The notes beneath the pieces were generated by a model, which was not told the origin of the DNA, ran no database searches, and worked only from the letters and a program-made list of their open reading frames with translations. Of a DNA stretch of 64,000 nt, positions 13,784 through 27,756 are shown piece after piece. The position numbers were made by a program, and so were the translations under genes. The DNA comes from Megachile rotundata (taxonomy: Eukaryota > Arthropoda > Insecta > Hymenoptera > Megachilidae): assembly GCF_050947335.1 (NCBI RefSeq), contig NW_027473316.1, positions 3,410,001 through 3,474,000 of the forward strand. The letters run 5' to 3'. How positions within the stretch are numbered: the first letter of the stretch is position 1; each line of letters opens with the position of its first letter.

Positions 13784-16340
13784 GATTGGGATTGTATGAT
13801 TGTGATTGTATGATTGTGATTGTATGATTGTGATTGCATGATTGTGATTGTATGTTTGTGATTGTATGATTGGGATTGTATGATTGTGATTTTATGATAG
13901 TGATTGTATGATTGTTTCTGTATGATTGTGATTGTATGTTTGCGATTGTATGATTATGATTGTTTGATTGTGATTTTATGATTGTGATTGTGTGATTGTG
14001 ATTGTGAGATTGTGCTTGTATGATCGTGATTGTATGATTGTGATTGTATGATTGTGATTGTATGATTGTGGTTGTATGATTGTGATTGTATGATTGTGAT
14101 TGTATGATTGTGATTGTATAATTGTGATTGTATGATTGTGATTGTATGATTGTGATCGTATGATTGTGGTTGTATAATTAAGGTTGTATGATTGTTTCTG
14201 TATGATTGTGATTGTATGATTGCGATTGTATGATTGTGATTGCATGATTGTGATTGTATGATTGTGATTGTATGATTGTGATTGTATGATTGTGATTGTA
14301 TGATTGTGATTGTATGATTGTGATCGTATGATTGTGGTTGTATAATTAAGGTTGTCTGATTGTTTCTGTATGATTGTGATTGTATGATTGTGATTGTATG
14401 ATTGTGATTGTATGACTGCGATTGTATGATTGTGATTGTATGATTGTGATTGCATGATTGTGATTGTATGATTGTGATTGTATGATTGTGATTGTATGAT
14501 TGTGATTGTATGATTGTGATTGTATGATTGTGATTGTATGATAGTGATTGTATAATTGTTTCTGTATGATTGTGTTTGTATGATTGCGATTGTATGATTG
14601 CGATTGTATGATTGTGATTGTATGATTGTGATTGTATGATCGTGATTGTGAGATTGTGGTTGTATGATTGTGATTGTATGATGGTGATTGTATGATTGTG
14701 ATTGTATGATTGTGATTGCATGATTGTGATTGTATGATTGTGATTGTATGATTGTGATCGTATGATTGTGATCGTATGATTGTGATTCTTTGATTGCGAT
14801 TGTATGATTGCGATTGTATGATTGCGATTGTATGATTGCGATTGTATGATTGCGATTGTATGATTGCGATTGTATGATTGCGATTGTGTGATTGTGATTG
14901 TATGATTGTGATTGTATGATTGTGATTGTATGATTGTGATTGTATGATAGTGATTGTATGATTGTGATTGTATGATTGTGATTGTATGATTGTGATTGTA
15001 TGATTGTGATTGTATGATTGTGATTGTATGATTGTGATTGTATGATTGTGATTGTATGATTGTGATTGTATGATTGTGTTTGTATGATTGTGATTGTATG
15101 ATTGTGATTGCATGATTGTGATTGCATGATTGTGATTGTATGATTGTGATTGTATGATTGTGATTGTATGATTGTGATTGTATGATAGTGATTGTATGAT
15201 TGTTTCTGTATGATTGTGATTGTATGTTTGCGATTGTATGATTATGATTGTTTGATTGTGATTGTATGACTGTGATCGTGTGATTGTGATTGTGAGATTG
15301 TGATTGTATGATCGTGATTGTATGATTGTGATTGTATGATTGTGATTGTATGATTGTGGTTGTATGATTGTGATTGTATGATTGTGATTCTTTCATTGCG
15401 ATTGTATGATTGTGATTGTATGATTGTGATTGTATAATTGTGATTGTATGATTGTGATTGTATGATTGTGATCGTATGATTGTGATTGTATAATTAAGGT
15501 TGTATGATTGTTTCTGTATGATTGTGATTGTATGATAGTGATTGTATGATTGTTTCTGTATGATTGTGATTGTATGATTGCGATTGTATGATTATGATTG
15601 TATGATTGTGATTGTATGATTGTGATTGTGTGATTGTGATTGTATGATTGTGATTGTATGATTGTGATTGTATGATTGTGATTGCATGATTGTGATTGTA
15701 TGTTTGTGATTGTATGATTGGGATTGTATGATTGTGATTGTATGATTGTGATTGTATGATTGTGATTGCATGATTGTGATTGTATGTTTGTGATTGTATG
15801 ATTGGGATTGTATGATTGTGATTTTATGATAGTGATTGTATGATTGTTTCTGTATGATTGTGATTGTATGTTTGCGATTGTATGATTATGATTGTTTGAT
15901 TGTGATTTTATGATTGTGATTGTGTGATTGTGATTGTGAGATTGTGCTTGTATGATCGTGATTGTATGATTGTGATTGTATGATTGTGATTGTATGATTG
16001 TGATTGTATGATTGTGATTGTATGATTGTGTTTGTATGATTGTGATTGCATGATTGTGATTGCATGATTGTGATTGCATGATTGTGATTGTATGATTGTG
16101 ATTGTATGATTGTGATTGTATGATTGTGATTGTATGATAGTGATTGTATGATTGTTTCTGTATGATTGTGATTGTATGTTTGCGATTGTATGATTATGAT
16201 TGTTTGATTGTGATTGTATGACTGTGATCGTGTGATTGTGATTGTGAGATTGTGATTGTATGATCGTGATTGTATGATTGTGATTGTATGATTGTGATTG
16301 TATGATTGTGGTTGTATGATTGTGATTGTATGATTGTGAT
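13784..16340 (+). repeat. Mixed segment with Q-like and GATTGCG material
   Basis: Contains GATTGTGCTTG markers (near 14,018 and 15,948), TATGTTTGCG units, cassettes at 14175, 14343 and 15491, the GATTGCG block at 14,785, and runs of GCATG units near 16,045-16,080. Two short repeats of the TATGTTTG-GATTGGG-GATTTTATG order occur near 13,766-13,900 and 15,700-15,830. No non-repeat DNA seen. Confidence 0.7.
14785..14882 (+). repeat. GATTGCG block, 7 units
   Basis: Seven consecutive units ending GATTGCG, with the same left flank (GATCGTATG twice, then ATTCTTTG) and right flank (GTGTG) as the 8-unit block at 5,839-5,950. Confidence 0.93.
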
Positions 16341-16540
16341 TCTTTCATTGCGATTGTATGATTGTGATTGTATGATTGTGATTGTATAATTGTGATTGTA
16401 TGATTGTGATTGTATGATTGTGATCGTATGATTGTGATTGTATAATTAAGGTTGTATGATTGTTTCTGTATGATTGTGATTGTATGATTGCGATTGTATG
16501 ATTGCGATTGTATGATTGTGATTGTATGATTGTGATTGTA

Positions 16541-16552
16541 TGATTGTATGAT
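16541..16552 (+). other. Register scar 1: 6-bp loss inside a unit
   Basis: Here the array reads GATTGTAT GATTGTAT GATTGT GATTGT: one hexamer of the 6 + 8 unit is missing, leaving an 8-bp unit. Markers on either side confirm a 6-bp shift (21642 - 6752 = 14,890 = 14 x 1,064 - 6). In the antisense reading two residues of the 14-residue repeat are lost without a stop. Confidence 0.95.
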
Positions 16553-16766
16553 TGTGATTGTATGATTGTGATTGTATGATTGTGATTGTATGATTGTGAT
16601 TGTATGATTGTGATTGTATGATTGTGATTGTATGATTGTGATTGTATGATTGTGATTGTATGATTGTGATTGTATGATTGCGATTGTATGATTGTGATTG
16701 TATGATTGTGATTGTATGATTGTGATTGTATGATAGTGATTGTATGATTGTTTCTGTATGATTGGG

Positions 16767-16850
16767 ATTGTATGATCGTGATTGTATGATCGTGATTGTA
16801 TGATCGTGATTGTATGATCGTGATTGTATGATCGTGATTGTATGATCGTG
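16767..16850 (+). repeat. GATCGTG block, 6 units
   Basis: Six ATTGTATGATCGTG units with the GATTGGG and GTCATTG flanks. It lies about 220 bp right of the 6-bp register scar. The GTAAGACTG cassette is missing from the left side of this copy. Confidence 0.95.
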
Positions 16851-17199
16851 ATTGTATGATTGTCATTGTATGATTGTGATTGTATGATTATGATTGTATG
16901 GTTGTGATTGTATGATCGTGATTGTATGATTGTGATTGTATGATTGTGATGGTATGATTGTGGTTGTATAATTAAGGTTGTATGATTGTTTCTGCATGAT
17001 TGTGATTGTATGATTGCGATTGTATGATTGTGATTGTATGATTGTGATTGTATGATTGTGATTGTATGATTGTGATTGCCTGATTGTGATTGTATGATTG
17101 TGATTGTATGATTGTGATTGTATGATTGTGATTGTATGATTGTGATTGCATGATTGTGATTGTATGATTGTGATTGTGTGATAGTGATTGTGAGATTGT

Positions 17200-20100
17200 G
17201 ATTGTATGATCGTGATTGTATGATTGTGATTGTATGATTGTGATTGTATGATTGTGATTCTTTCATTGCGATTGTATGATTGTGATTGTATGATTGTGAT
17301 TGTATGTTTGTGATTGTATGATTGTGATTGTATGATTGTGATGGTATGATTGTGGTTGTATAATTAAGGTTGTATGATTGTTTCTGTATGATTGTGATTG
17401 TATGATTGCGATTGTATGATTGTGATTGTATGATTGTGATTGTATGATTGTGATTGTATGATTGTGATTGCCTGATTGTGATTGTATGATTGTGATTGTA
17501 TGATTGTGATTGTATGATTGTGATTCTATGATTGTGATTGCATGATTGTGATTCTATGATTGTGATTGTATGATTGTGATTGTATGATTGTGATTGTATG
17601 ATTGTGATTGTATGATTGTGATTGTATGATTGTTTCTGTATGATTGTGATTGTATGATTGCGATTGTATGATTATGATTGTTTGATTGTGATTGTATGAT
17701 TGTGATTGTGTGATTGTGATTGTGAGATTGTGATTGTATGATCGCGATTGTATGATTGTGATTGTATGATTGTGATTGTATGATTGTGGTTGTATGATTG
17801 TGTTTGTATGATTGTGATTCTTTCATTGCGATTGTATGATTGTGATTGTATGATTGTGATTGTATGATTGTCATTGTATGATTGTGATTGTATGATTGTG
17901 ATTGTATGATTGTGATTGTATGATTGTGATTGTCTGATTGTGATTGTATGATTGTGATTGTATGATTGTGATTGTATGATTGTGATCGTATGATTGTGGT
18001 TGTATAATTAAGGTTGTATGATTTTTTCTGTATGATTGTGGTTGTATGTTTGCGATTGTATGATTGCGATTGTATGATTGTGATTGTATGATTGTGATTG
18101 TATGATTGTGATTGTATGATTGTGATTGCCTGATTGTGATTGTATGATTGTGATTCTATGATTGTGATTGTATGATTGTGATTGTATGATTGTGATTGTA
18201 TGATTGTGATTGTATGATTGTGATTGTATGATTGTGATTGTATGATTGTGATTGTATGATTGTGATTGTATGATTGTGATCGTATGATTGTGGTTGTATA
18301 ATTAAGGTTGTCTGATTGTTTCTGTATGATTGTGATTCTTTGATTGCGATTGTATGATTGTGACTGTATGATTGTGACTGTATGATTGTGATTGTATGAT
18401 TGTGATTGTATGATTGTGATTGTATGATTGTGATTGTATGATTGTGATTGTATGATTGTGATTGTATGATTGTGATTGTATGATTGTGATTGTATGATTG
18501 TGATTGTATGATTGTGATTGTATGTTTGTGATTGTATGATTGTGATTGTATGATTGTGATTGCATGATTGTGATTGTGAGATTGGAATTGTATGATTGTG
18601 AATGTATGATTGTGATTGTATGATTGTGATTGTATGATTGTGATTGTATGATTGTGATTGTATGATTGTGATTGCCTGATTGTGATTGTATGATTGTGAT
18701 TGTATGATTGTGATTGTATGATTGTGATTGTATGATTGTGATTGTATGATTGTGATTGTATGATTGTGATTGTATGATTGTGATTGTATGATTGTGATTG
18801 TATGATTGTGGTTGTATGACTGTGATTGTATGATTGTGATCGTATGATTGTGGTTGTATAATTAAGGTTGTCCGATTGTTTCTGTATGATTGTGACTGTA
18901 TGATTGTGATTGTATGATTGTCATTGTATGATTGTGATTGTATGATTATGATTGTATGATTGTGATTGTATGATTGTGATTGTATGATTGTGATTGTATG
19001 ATTGTGATTGTATGATTGTGATTGTATGATTGTGATTGTATGATTGTGATTGTATGATTGTGATTGTATGATTGTGATTGTATGATTGTGATTGTATGAT
19101 TGTGATTGTATGATTGTGATTGTATGATTGTGATTGTATGATTGTGATTGTATGATTGTGATTGTATGATTGTGATTGTATGATTGTGATTGTATGATTG
19201 TGATTGTATGATTGTGATTGTGAGATTGGAATTGTATGATTGTGAATGTATGATTGTGATTGTATGATTGTGATTGTATGATTGCGATTGTATGATTGTG
19301 ATTGTATGATTGTGATTGCCTGATTGTGATTGTATGATTGTGATTGTATGATTGTGATTGTATGATTGTGATTGTATGATTGTGATTGTATGATTGTGAT
19401 TGTATGATTGTGATTGTATGATTGTGATTGTATGATTGTGATTGTATGATTGTGGTTGTATGACTGTGATTGTATGATTGTGATCGTATGATTGTGGTTG
19501 TATAATTAAGGTTGTCTGATTGTTTCTGTATGATTGTGACTGTATGATTGTGATTGTATGATTGTCATTGTATGATTGTGATTGTATGATTATGACTGTA
19601 TGATTGTGATTGTATGATTGTGATTGTATGATTGTGATTGTATGATTGTGATCGTATGATTGTGATTCTTTGATTGCGATTGTATGATTGTGACTGTATG
19701 ATTGTGATTGTATGATTGTGATTGTATGATTATGATTGTATGATTGTGGTTGTATGATTGTCATTGTATGATTGTGATTGTATGATTATGATTGTATGGT
19801 TGTGATTGTATGATCGTGATTGTATGATCGTGATTGTGAGATTGTGATTGTATGATAGTGATTGTATGATTGTGATTGTATGATTGTGCTTGTATGATTG
19901 TGATTGTATGATTGTGATTGTATGATAGTAATTGTATGATTGTGATCGTATGATTGTTATTGTATGATTGTGATTGTATGATTGTGATTGTATGATTGTG
20001 ATTCTTTCATTGCGATTTTATGATTGTGATTGTACGATTGTGATTGTATGATTGTGATTGTATGATTGTGATCGTATGATTGTGGTTGTATAATTAAGGT

Positions 20101-21620
20101 TGTATGATTGTTTCTGTATGATTGTGATTGTATGATTGCGATTGTATGATTGTGATTGTATGATTGTGATTGTATGATTGTGATCGTATGATTGTGATTC
20201 TTTGATTGCGATTGTATGATTGTGATTGTATGATTGTGATTGTATGATTGTGATTGTATGATTGTGATTGTATGATTGTGATTGTATGATTGTGATTGTA
20301 TGATTGTGATTGCATGTTTGTGATTGTATGATTATGATTGTATGATTGTGATTGTATGATTGTGATTGTATGATTGTGATTGTATGATTGTGATTGTATG
20401 ATTGTGATTGTATGATTGTGATTGTATGATTGTGATTGTATGATTGTGATTGTATGATTGTGATTGTATGATTGTGATTGTATGATTGTGATTGTATGAT
20501 TGTGATTGTATGTTTGTGATTGTATGATTGTGATTGTATGATTGTGATTGTATGATTGTGATTGTGAGATTGGAATTGTATGATTGTGAATGTATGATTG
20601 TGATTGTATGATTGTGATTGTATGATTGTGATTGTATGATTGTGATTGTATGATTGTGATTGCCTGATTGTGATTGTATGATTGTGATTGTATGATTGTG
20701 ATTTTATGATTGTGATTGTATGATTGTGATTGTATGATTGTGATTGTATGATTGTGATTGTATGATTGTGATTGTATGATTGTGATTGTATGATTGTGAT
20801 TGTATGATTGTGGTTGTATGACTGTGATTGTATGATTGTGATCGTATGATTGTGGTTGTATAATTAAGGTTGTCTGATTGTTTCTGTATGATTGTGACTG
20901 TATGATTGTGATTGTATGATTGTCATTGTATGATTGTGATTGTATGATTGTGATTGTATGATTGTGATTGTATGATTGTGGTTGTATGACTGTGATTGTA
21001 TGATTGTGATCGTATGATTGTGGTTGTATAATTAAGGTTGTCCGATTGCTTCTGTATGATTGTGACTGTATGATTGTGATTGTATGATTGTCATTGTATG
21101 ATTGTGATTGTATGATTATGATTGTATGATTGTGATTGTATGATTGTGATTGTATGATTGTGATTGTATGATTGTGATTGTATGATTGTGATTGTATGAT
21201 TGTGATTGTATGATTGTGATTGTATGATTGTGATTGTATGATTGTGATTGTATGATTGTGATTGTATGATTGTGATTGTATGATTGTGATTGTATGATTG
21301 TGATTGTATGATTGTGATTGTATGATTGTGATTGTATGATTGTGATTGTATGATTGTGATCGTATGATTGTGGTTGTATAATTAAGGTTGTCTGATTGTT
21401 TCTGTATGATTGTGATTGTATGATTGCGATTGTATGATTGTGATTGTATGATTGTGATTGTATGATTGTGATTGTATGATTGTGATTGCATGATTGTATT
21501 TGTATGATTGTGATTGTATGATTGTGATTGTATGATTGTGATTGTATGATTGTGATTGTATGATTGTGATTGTATGATTGTGATTGTATGATTGTGATTG
21601 TATGATTGTGATTGTATGAT
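17200..21620 (+). repeat. Class 1 (beta) segment
   Basis: Carries cassettes at 17361, 18005, 18299, 18859, 19503, 20091, 20861, 21029 and 21379 and GATTGGAATTG at 18580, 19224 and 20568. The GATTTTTTCTG form of the TTTCTG unit occurs at 18005, as at 8337, 11543, 23199 and 33571. The stretch 18,951-19,218 is almost pure consensus. No gene or unique DNA seen. Confidence 0.75.
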
Positions 21621-21623
21621 TGT

Positions 21624-21684
21624 GATCGTATGATTGTGATCGTAAGACTGTGATTGTGGGATTGCGATTGTAGGATTGTGACTG
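21624..21684 (+). repeat. GTAAGACTG cassette, copy 3 of 5
   Basis: Same order of variant units. Offset from copy 2 is 14,890 bp, which is 1,064 units minus 6 bp, as expected from the scar near 16,545. Confidence 0.9.
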
Positions 21685-21960
21685 TATGATTGTGATTGTA
21701 TGATTGTCATTATATGATTGTGATTGTATGATTATGATTGTATGATTGTGATTATATGATTGCGATTGTATGATTGGGATTGTATGATTGTGATTGTATG
21801 ATTGTGATTGTATGATTGTGATTGTATGATTGTGATTGTATGATTGTGATTGTATGATTGTGATTGTATGATTGCGATTGTATGATTGTGATTGTATGAT
21901 TGTGATTGTATGATTGTGATTGTATGATAGTGATTGTATGATTGTTTCTGTATGATTGGG

Positions 21961-22030
21961 ATTGTATGATCGTGATTGTATGATCGTGATTGTATGATCG
22001 TGATTGTATGATCGTGATTGTATGATCGTG
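21961..22030 (+). repeat. GATCGTG block, 5 units
   Basis: Five ATTGTATGATCGTG units with the usual flanks; the shortest of the seven blocks. Confidence 0.95.
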
Positions 22031-24003
22031 ATTGTATGATTGTCATTGTATGATTGTGATTGTATGATTATGATTGTATGGTTGTGATTGTATGATCGTG
22101 ATTGTATGATTGTGATTGTATGATTGTGATGGTATGATTGTGGTTGTATAATTAAGGTTGTATGATTGTTTCTGTATGATTGTGATTGTATGATTGCGAT
22201 TGTATGATTGTGATTGTATGATTGTGATTGTATGATTGTGATTGTATGATTGTGATTGCCTGATTGTGATTGTATGATTGTGATTGTATGATTGTGATTG
22301 TATGATTGTGAGTGTATGATTGTGATTGCATGATTGTGATTGTATGATTGTGTTTGTGTGATTGTGATTGTGAGATTGTGATTGTATGATCGTGATTGTA
22401 TGATTGTGATTGTATGATTGTGATTGTATGATTGTGATTCTTTCATTGCGATTGTATGATTGTGATTGTATGATTGTGATTGTATGTTTGTGATTGTATG
22501 ATTGTGATTGTATGATTGTGATGGTATGATTGTGGTTGTATAATTAAGGATGTATGATTGTTTCTGTATGATTGTGATTGTATGATTGCGATTGTATGAT
22601 TGTGATTGTATGATTGTGATTGTATGATTGTGATTGTATGATTGTGATTGCCTGATTGTGATTGTATGATTGTGATTGTATGATTGTGATTGTATGATTG
22701 TGATTGTATGATTGTGATTGCATGATTGTGATTGTATGATTGTGATTGTATGATTGTGATTGTATGATTGTGATTGTATGATTGTGATTGTATGATTGTG
22801 ATTGTATGATAGTGATTGTATGATTGTTTCTGTATGATTGTGATTGTATGATTGCGATTGTATGATTATGATTGTTTGATTGTGATTGTATGATTGTGAT
22901 TGTGTGATTGTGATTGTGAGATTGTGATTGTATGATCGCGATTGTATGATTGTGATTGTATGATTGTGATTGTATGATTGTGGTTGTATGATTGTGATTG
23001 TATGATTGTGATTCTTTCATTGCGATTGTATGATTGTGATTGTATGATTGTGATTGTATGATTGTGATTGTATGATTGTGATTGTATGATTGTGATTGTA
23101 TGATTGTGATTGTATGATTGTGATTGTCTGATTGTGATTGTATGATTGTGATTGTATGATTGTGATTGTATGATTGTGATCGTATGATTGTGGTTGTATA
23201 ATTAAGGTTGTATGATTTTTTCTGTATGATTGTGATTGTATGATTGCGATTGTATGATTGCGATTGTATGATTGTGATTGTATGATTGTGATTGTATGAT
23301 TGTGATTGCCTGATTGTGATTGCCTGATTGTGATTGTATGATTGTGATTCTATGATTGTGATTGTATGATTGTGATTGTATGATTGTGATTGTATGATTG
23401 TGATTGTATGATTGTGATTGTATGATTGTGATTGTATGATTGTGATTGTATGATTGTGATCGTATGATTGTGGTTGTATAATTAAGGTTGTCTGATTGTT
23501 TCTGTATGATTGTGATTCTTTGATTGCGATTGTATGATTGTGACTGTATGATTGTGACTGTATGATTGTGATTGTATGATTGTGATTGTATGATTGTGAT
23601 TGTATGATTGTGATTGTATGATTGTGATTGTATGATTGTGATCGTATGATTGTGATTGTATGATTGTGATTGTATGATTGTGATTGTATGATTGTGATTG
23701 TATGACTGTGATTGTATGTTTGTGATTGTATGATTGTGATTGTATGATTGTGATTGCATGATTGTGATTGTGAGATTGGAATTGTATGATTGTGAATGTA
23801 TGATTGTGATTGTATGATTGTGATTGTATGATTGTGATTGTATGATTGTGATTGTATGATTGTGATTGCCTGATTGTGATTGTATGATTGTGATTGTATG
23901 ATTGTGATTGTATGATTGTGATTGTATGATTGTGATTGTATGATTGTGATTGTATGATTGTGATTGTATGATTGTGGTTGTATGACTGTGATTGTATGAT
24001 TGT

Positions 24004-24549
24004 GATCGTATGATTGTGGTTGTATAATTAAGGTTGTCCGATTGTTTCTGTATGATTGTGACTGTATGATTGTGATTGTATGATTGTCATTGTATGATTG
24101 TGATTAGATGATTATGATTGTATGATTGTGATTGTATGATTGTGATTGTATGATTGTGATTGTATGATTGTGATTGTATGATTGTGATTGTATGATTGTG
24201 ATTGTATGATTGTGATTGTATGATTGTGATTGTATGATTGTGATTGTATGATTGTGATTGTATGATTGTGATTGTATGATTGTGATTGTATGATTGTGAT
24301 TGTATGATTGTGATTGTATGATTGTGATTGTGAGATTGGAATTGTATGATTGTGAATGTATGATTGTGATTGTATGATTGTGATTGTATGATTGTGATTG
24401 TATGATTGTGATTGCCTGATTGTGATTGTATGATTGTGATTGTATGATTGTGATTGTATGATTGTGATTGTATGATTGTGATTGTATGATTGTGATTGTA
24501 TGATTGTGATTGTATGATTGTGGTTGTATGACTGTGATTGTATGATTGT
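24004..24549 (+). repeat. 546-bp tandem duplication with private GATTAGATG, copy 1
   Basis: ATTAGATG (T to A change) at 24103 recurs only at 24649, 546 bp (39 units) away; cassettes 24025 and 24571 and GATCG 24004 and 24550 show the same offset. The private variant shows that one copy descends directly from the other. Confidence 0.85.
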
Positions 24550-24752
24550 GATCGTATGATTGTGGTTGTATAATTAAGGTTGTCCGATTGTTTCTGTATG
24601 ATTGTGACTGTATGATTGTGATTGTATGATTGTCATTGTATGATTGTGATTAGATGATTATGATTGTATGATTGTGATTGTATGATTGTGATTGTATGAT
24701 TGTGATTGTATGATTGTGATTGTATGATTGTGATTGTATGATTGTGATTGTA
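24550..24752 (+). repeat. 546-bp tandem duplication, copy 2 (partial)
   Basis: Matches 24,004 onward at a 546-bp offset up to TATGGTTG at about 24,753, where it changes to GATCGTG and ATAGTAATTG material. Confidence 0.8.
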
Positions 24753-25537
24753 TGGTTGTGATTGTATGATCGTGATTGTATGATCGTGATTGTGAGATTG
24801 TGATTGTATGATAGTGATTGTATGATTGTGATTGTATGATTGTGCTTGTATGATTGTGATTGTATGATTGTGATTGTATGATAGTAATTGTATGATTGTG
24901 ATCGTATGATTGTTATTGTATGATTGTGATTGTATGATTGTGATTGTATGATTGTGATTGTATGATTGTGATTGTATGACTGTGATTGTATGATTGTGAT
25001 CGTATGATTGTGGTTGTATAATTAAGGTTGTCCGATTGCTTCTGTATGATTGTGACTGTATGATTGTGATTGTATGATTGTCATTGTATGATTGTGATTG
25101 TATGATTATGATTGTATGATTGTGATTGTATGATTGTGATTGTATGTTTGTGATTGTATGATTGTGATTGTATGATTGTTATCGTATGATTGTGATTCTT
25201 TGATTGCGATTGTATGATTGTGACTGTATGATTGTGATTGTATGATTGTGATTGTATGATTATGATTGTATGATTGTGGTTGTATGATTGTCATTGTATG
25301 ATTGTGATTGTATGATTATGATTGTATGTTTGTGATTGTATGATTGTGATTGTATGATTGTGATTGTATGATTGTTATCGTATGATTGTGATTCTTTGAT
25401 TGCGATTGTATGATTGTGACTGTATGATTGTGATTGTATGATAGTGATTGTATGATTGTTTCTGTATGATTGTGATTGTATGATTGCGATTGTATGATTA
25501 TGATTGTATGATTGTGATTGTATGATTGTGATTGTGT

Positions 25538-25740
25538 GATGGTGATTGTGAGATTGTGATTGTATGATCGTGATTGTATGATCGTGATTGTGAGATTGTG
25601 GTTGTATGATTGTGATTGTATGATTGTGTTTGTATGATAGTAATTGTATGATTGTGATAGTATGATTGCGATTGTATGATTGTGATTGTATGATTGTGAT
25701 TGTATGATTGTGATCGTATGATTGTGATCCTTTGATTGCG
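25538..25740 (+). repeat. E module, copy 1 of 5
   Basis: Starts at GATGGTGATTG and ends at GATCCTTTGATTGCG, with two GATCGTG units, GATTGTGGTTG, ATAGTAATTG, GATAGTATG and GATCGTATG in fixed order between. GATGG to GATCC is 188 bp in all five copies. Confidence 0.92.
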
Positions 25741-26020
25741 ATTGTATGATTGTGATTGTATGATTGTGATTGTATGATTGTGATTGTATGATTGTGATTG
25801 TATGATTGTGATCGTATGATTGTGATTGTATGATTGTGATTGTATGATTGCGATTGTATGATTGCGATTGTATGATTGTGATTGTATGATTGTGATTGTA
25901 TGATTGTGATTGTATGATTGTGATTGTATGATTGTGATTGTATGATTGTGATTGTATGATTGTGATTGTATGATTGTGATTGTATGATTGTGATTGTATG
26001 ATTGTGATTGTATGATTGTG

Positions 26021-26678
26021 ATTGCACGATTGTGATTGTACGATTGTGATTGTACGATTGTGATTGTACGATTGTGATTGTATGATTGTGATTGTATGAT
26101 TGTGATTGTATGATAGTGGTTGTATGATTGTTTCTGTATGATTGTGATTGTATGATTGCGATTGTATGATTATGATTGTTTGATTGTGATTGTATGATTG
26201 TGATTGTGTGATTGTGATTGTGAGATTGTGATTGTATGATCGTGATTGTATGATTGTGATTGTATGATTGTGATTGTATGATTGTGGTTGTATGATTGTG
26301 ATTGTATGATTGTGATTGTATGATTGTGATTGTATGATTGTGATCGTATGATAGTGGTTGTATAATTAAGGTTGTATGATTGTTTCTGTATGATTGTGAT
26401 TGTATGATTGCGATTGTATGATTGTGATTGTATGATAGTGATCGTATGATTGTGGTTGTATAATTAAGGTTGTCTGATTGTTTCTGTATGATTGTGATTC
26501 TTTGATTGCGATTGTATGATTGTGATTGTATGATTGTGATTGTATGATTGTGATTGTATGATTGTGATTGTATGATTGTGATTGTATGATTGTGATTGTA
26601 TGATAGTGATCGTATGATTGTGGTTGTATAATTAAGGTTGTCTGATTGTTTCTGTATGATTGTGATTCTTTGATTGCG
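26021..26678 (+). repeat. T module, copy 1 (658 bp, CACG block of 4)
   Basis: Begins with ATTGCACGATTGTG and three ATTGTACGATTGTG units, then GATAGTGGTTG, TTTCTG, and three TAATTAAGG cassettes at 26363, 26461 and 26629 (spacing 98 and 168 bp). It ends at TCTTTGATTGCG. The first cassette is preceded by GATCGTATGATAGTGGTTG, typical of this module. Confidence 0.9.
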
Positions 26679-27413
26679 ATTGTATGATTGTGATTGCATG
26701 ATTGTGATTGTATGATTGTGATTGCATGATTGTGATTGTATGATTGTGATTGTATGATTGTGATTGTATGATTGTGATTGTATGATTGTGATTGTATGAT
26801 TGTGATTGCATGATTGTGATTGTATGATTGTGATTGTATGATTGTGATTGTATGATTGTGATTGTATGATTGTGATTGTATGATTGTGATTGTATGATTG
26901 TGATTGTATGATTGTGATTGTATGATTGTAATTGTATGATTGTGATTGCATGATTGTGATTGAATGATTGTGATTGTATGATTGTGATTGTATGATTGTG
27001 ATTGTATGATTGTGATTGTATGATAGTGATTGTATGATTGTTTCTGTATGATTGTGATTGTATGATTGTGATTGTATGATTGTGATTGTATGATTGTGAT
27101 TGTATGAATGTGATTGTATGATTGTGATTGTATGATTGTGATTGTATGATTGTGATTGTATGATTGTGATTGTATGATTGTGATTGTATGATTGTGATTG
27201 TATGATTGTGATTGTATGATTGTGATTGTATGATTGTGATTGTATGATTGTGGTTGTATGATTGTGATTGTATGATTGTGATTGTATGATTGTAATTGTA
27301 TGATTGTGAATGTATGATTGTGATTGTATGATTGTGATTGTATGATTGTGATTGTATGATTGCGATTGTATGATTATGATTGTATGATTGTGATTGTATG
27401 ATTGTGATTGTGT

Positions 27414-27616
27414 GATGGTGATTGTGAGATTGTGATTGTATGATCGTGATTGTATGATCGTGATTGTGAGATTGTGGTTTTATGATTGTGATTGTATGAT
27501 TGTGTTTGTATGATAGTAATTGTATGATTGTGATAGTATGATTGCGATTGTATGATTGTGATTGTATGATTGTGATTGTATGATTGTGATCGTATGATTG
27601 TGATCCTTTGATTGCG
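27414..27616 (+). repeat. E module, copy 2 of 5
   Basis: Same order and the same 188-bp marker spacing as copy 1. Private change: GGTTTTATG near 27,477 in place of GGTTGTATG. Confidence 0.92.
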
Positions 27617-27756
27617 ATTGTATGATTGTGATTGTATGATTGTGATTGTATGATTGTGATTGTATGATTGTGATTGTATGATTGTGATTGTATGATTGTG
27701 ATTGTATGATTGTGATTGTATGATTGTGATTGTATGATTGTGATTGTATGATTGTG

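Larger units (their letters stand above)
22450..25500 (+). repeat. Class 1 (beta) segment
   Basis: Carries cassettes at 22541 (with a private GGATG), 23199, 23479, 24025, 24571 and 25019 and GATTGGAATTG at 23774 and 24334. It includes the 546-bp duplication marked by GATTAGATG. Near 24,770-24,910 it has ATAGTAATTG and GTTATTG, shared with 19.8-19.95, 35.1-35.3 and 36.1-36.2 kb. Confidence 0.75.
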
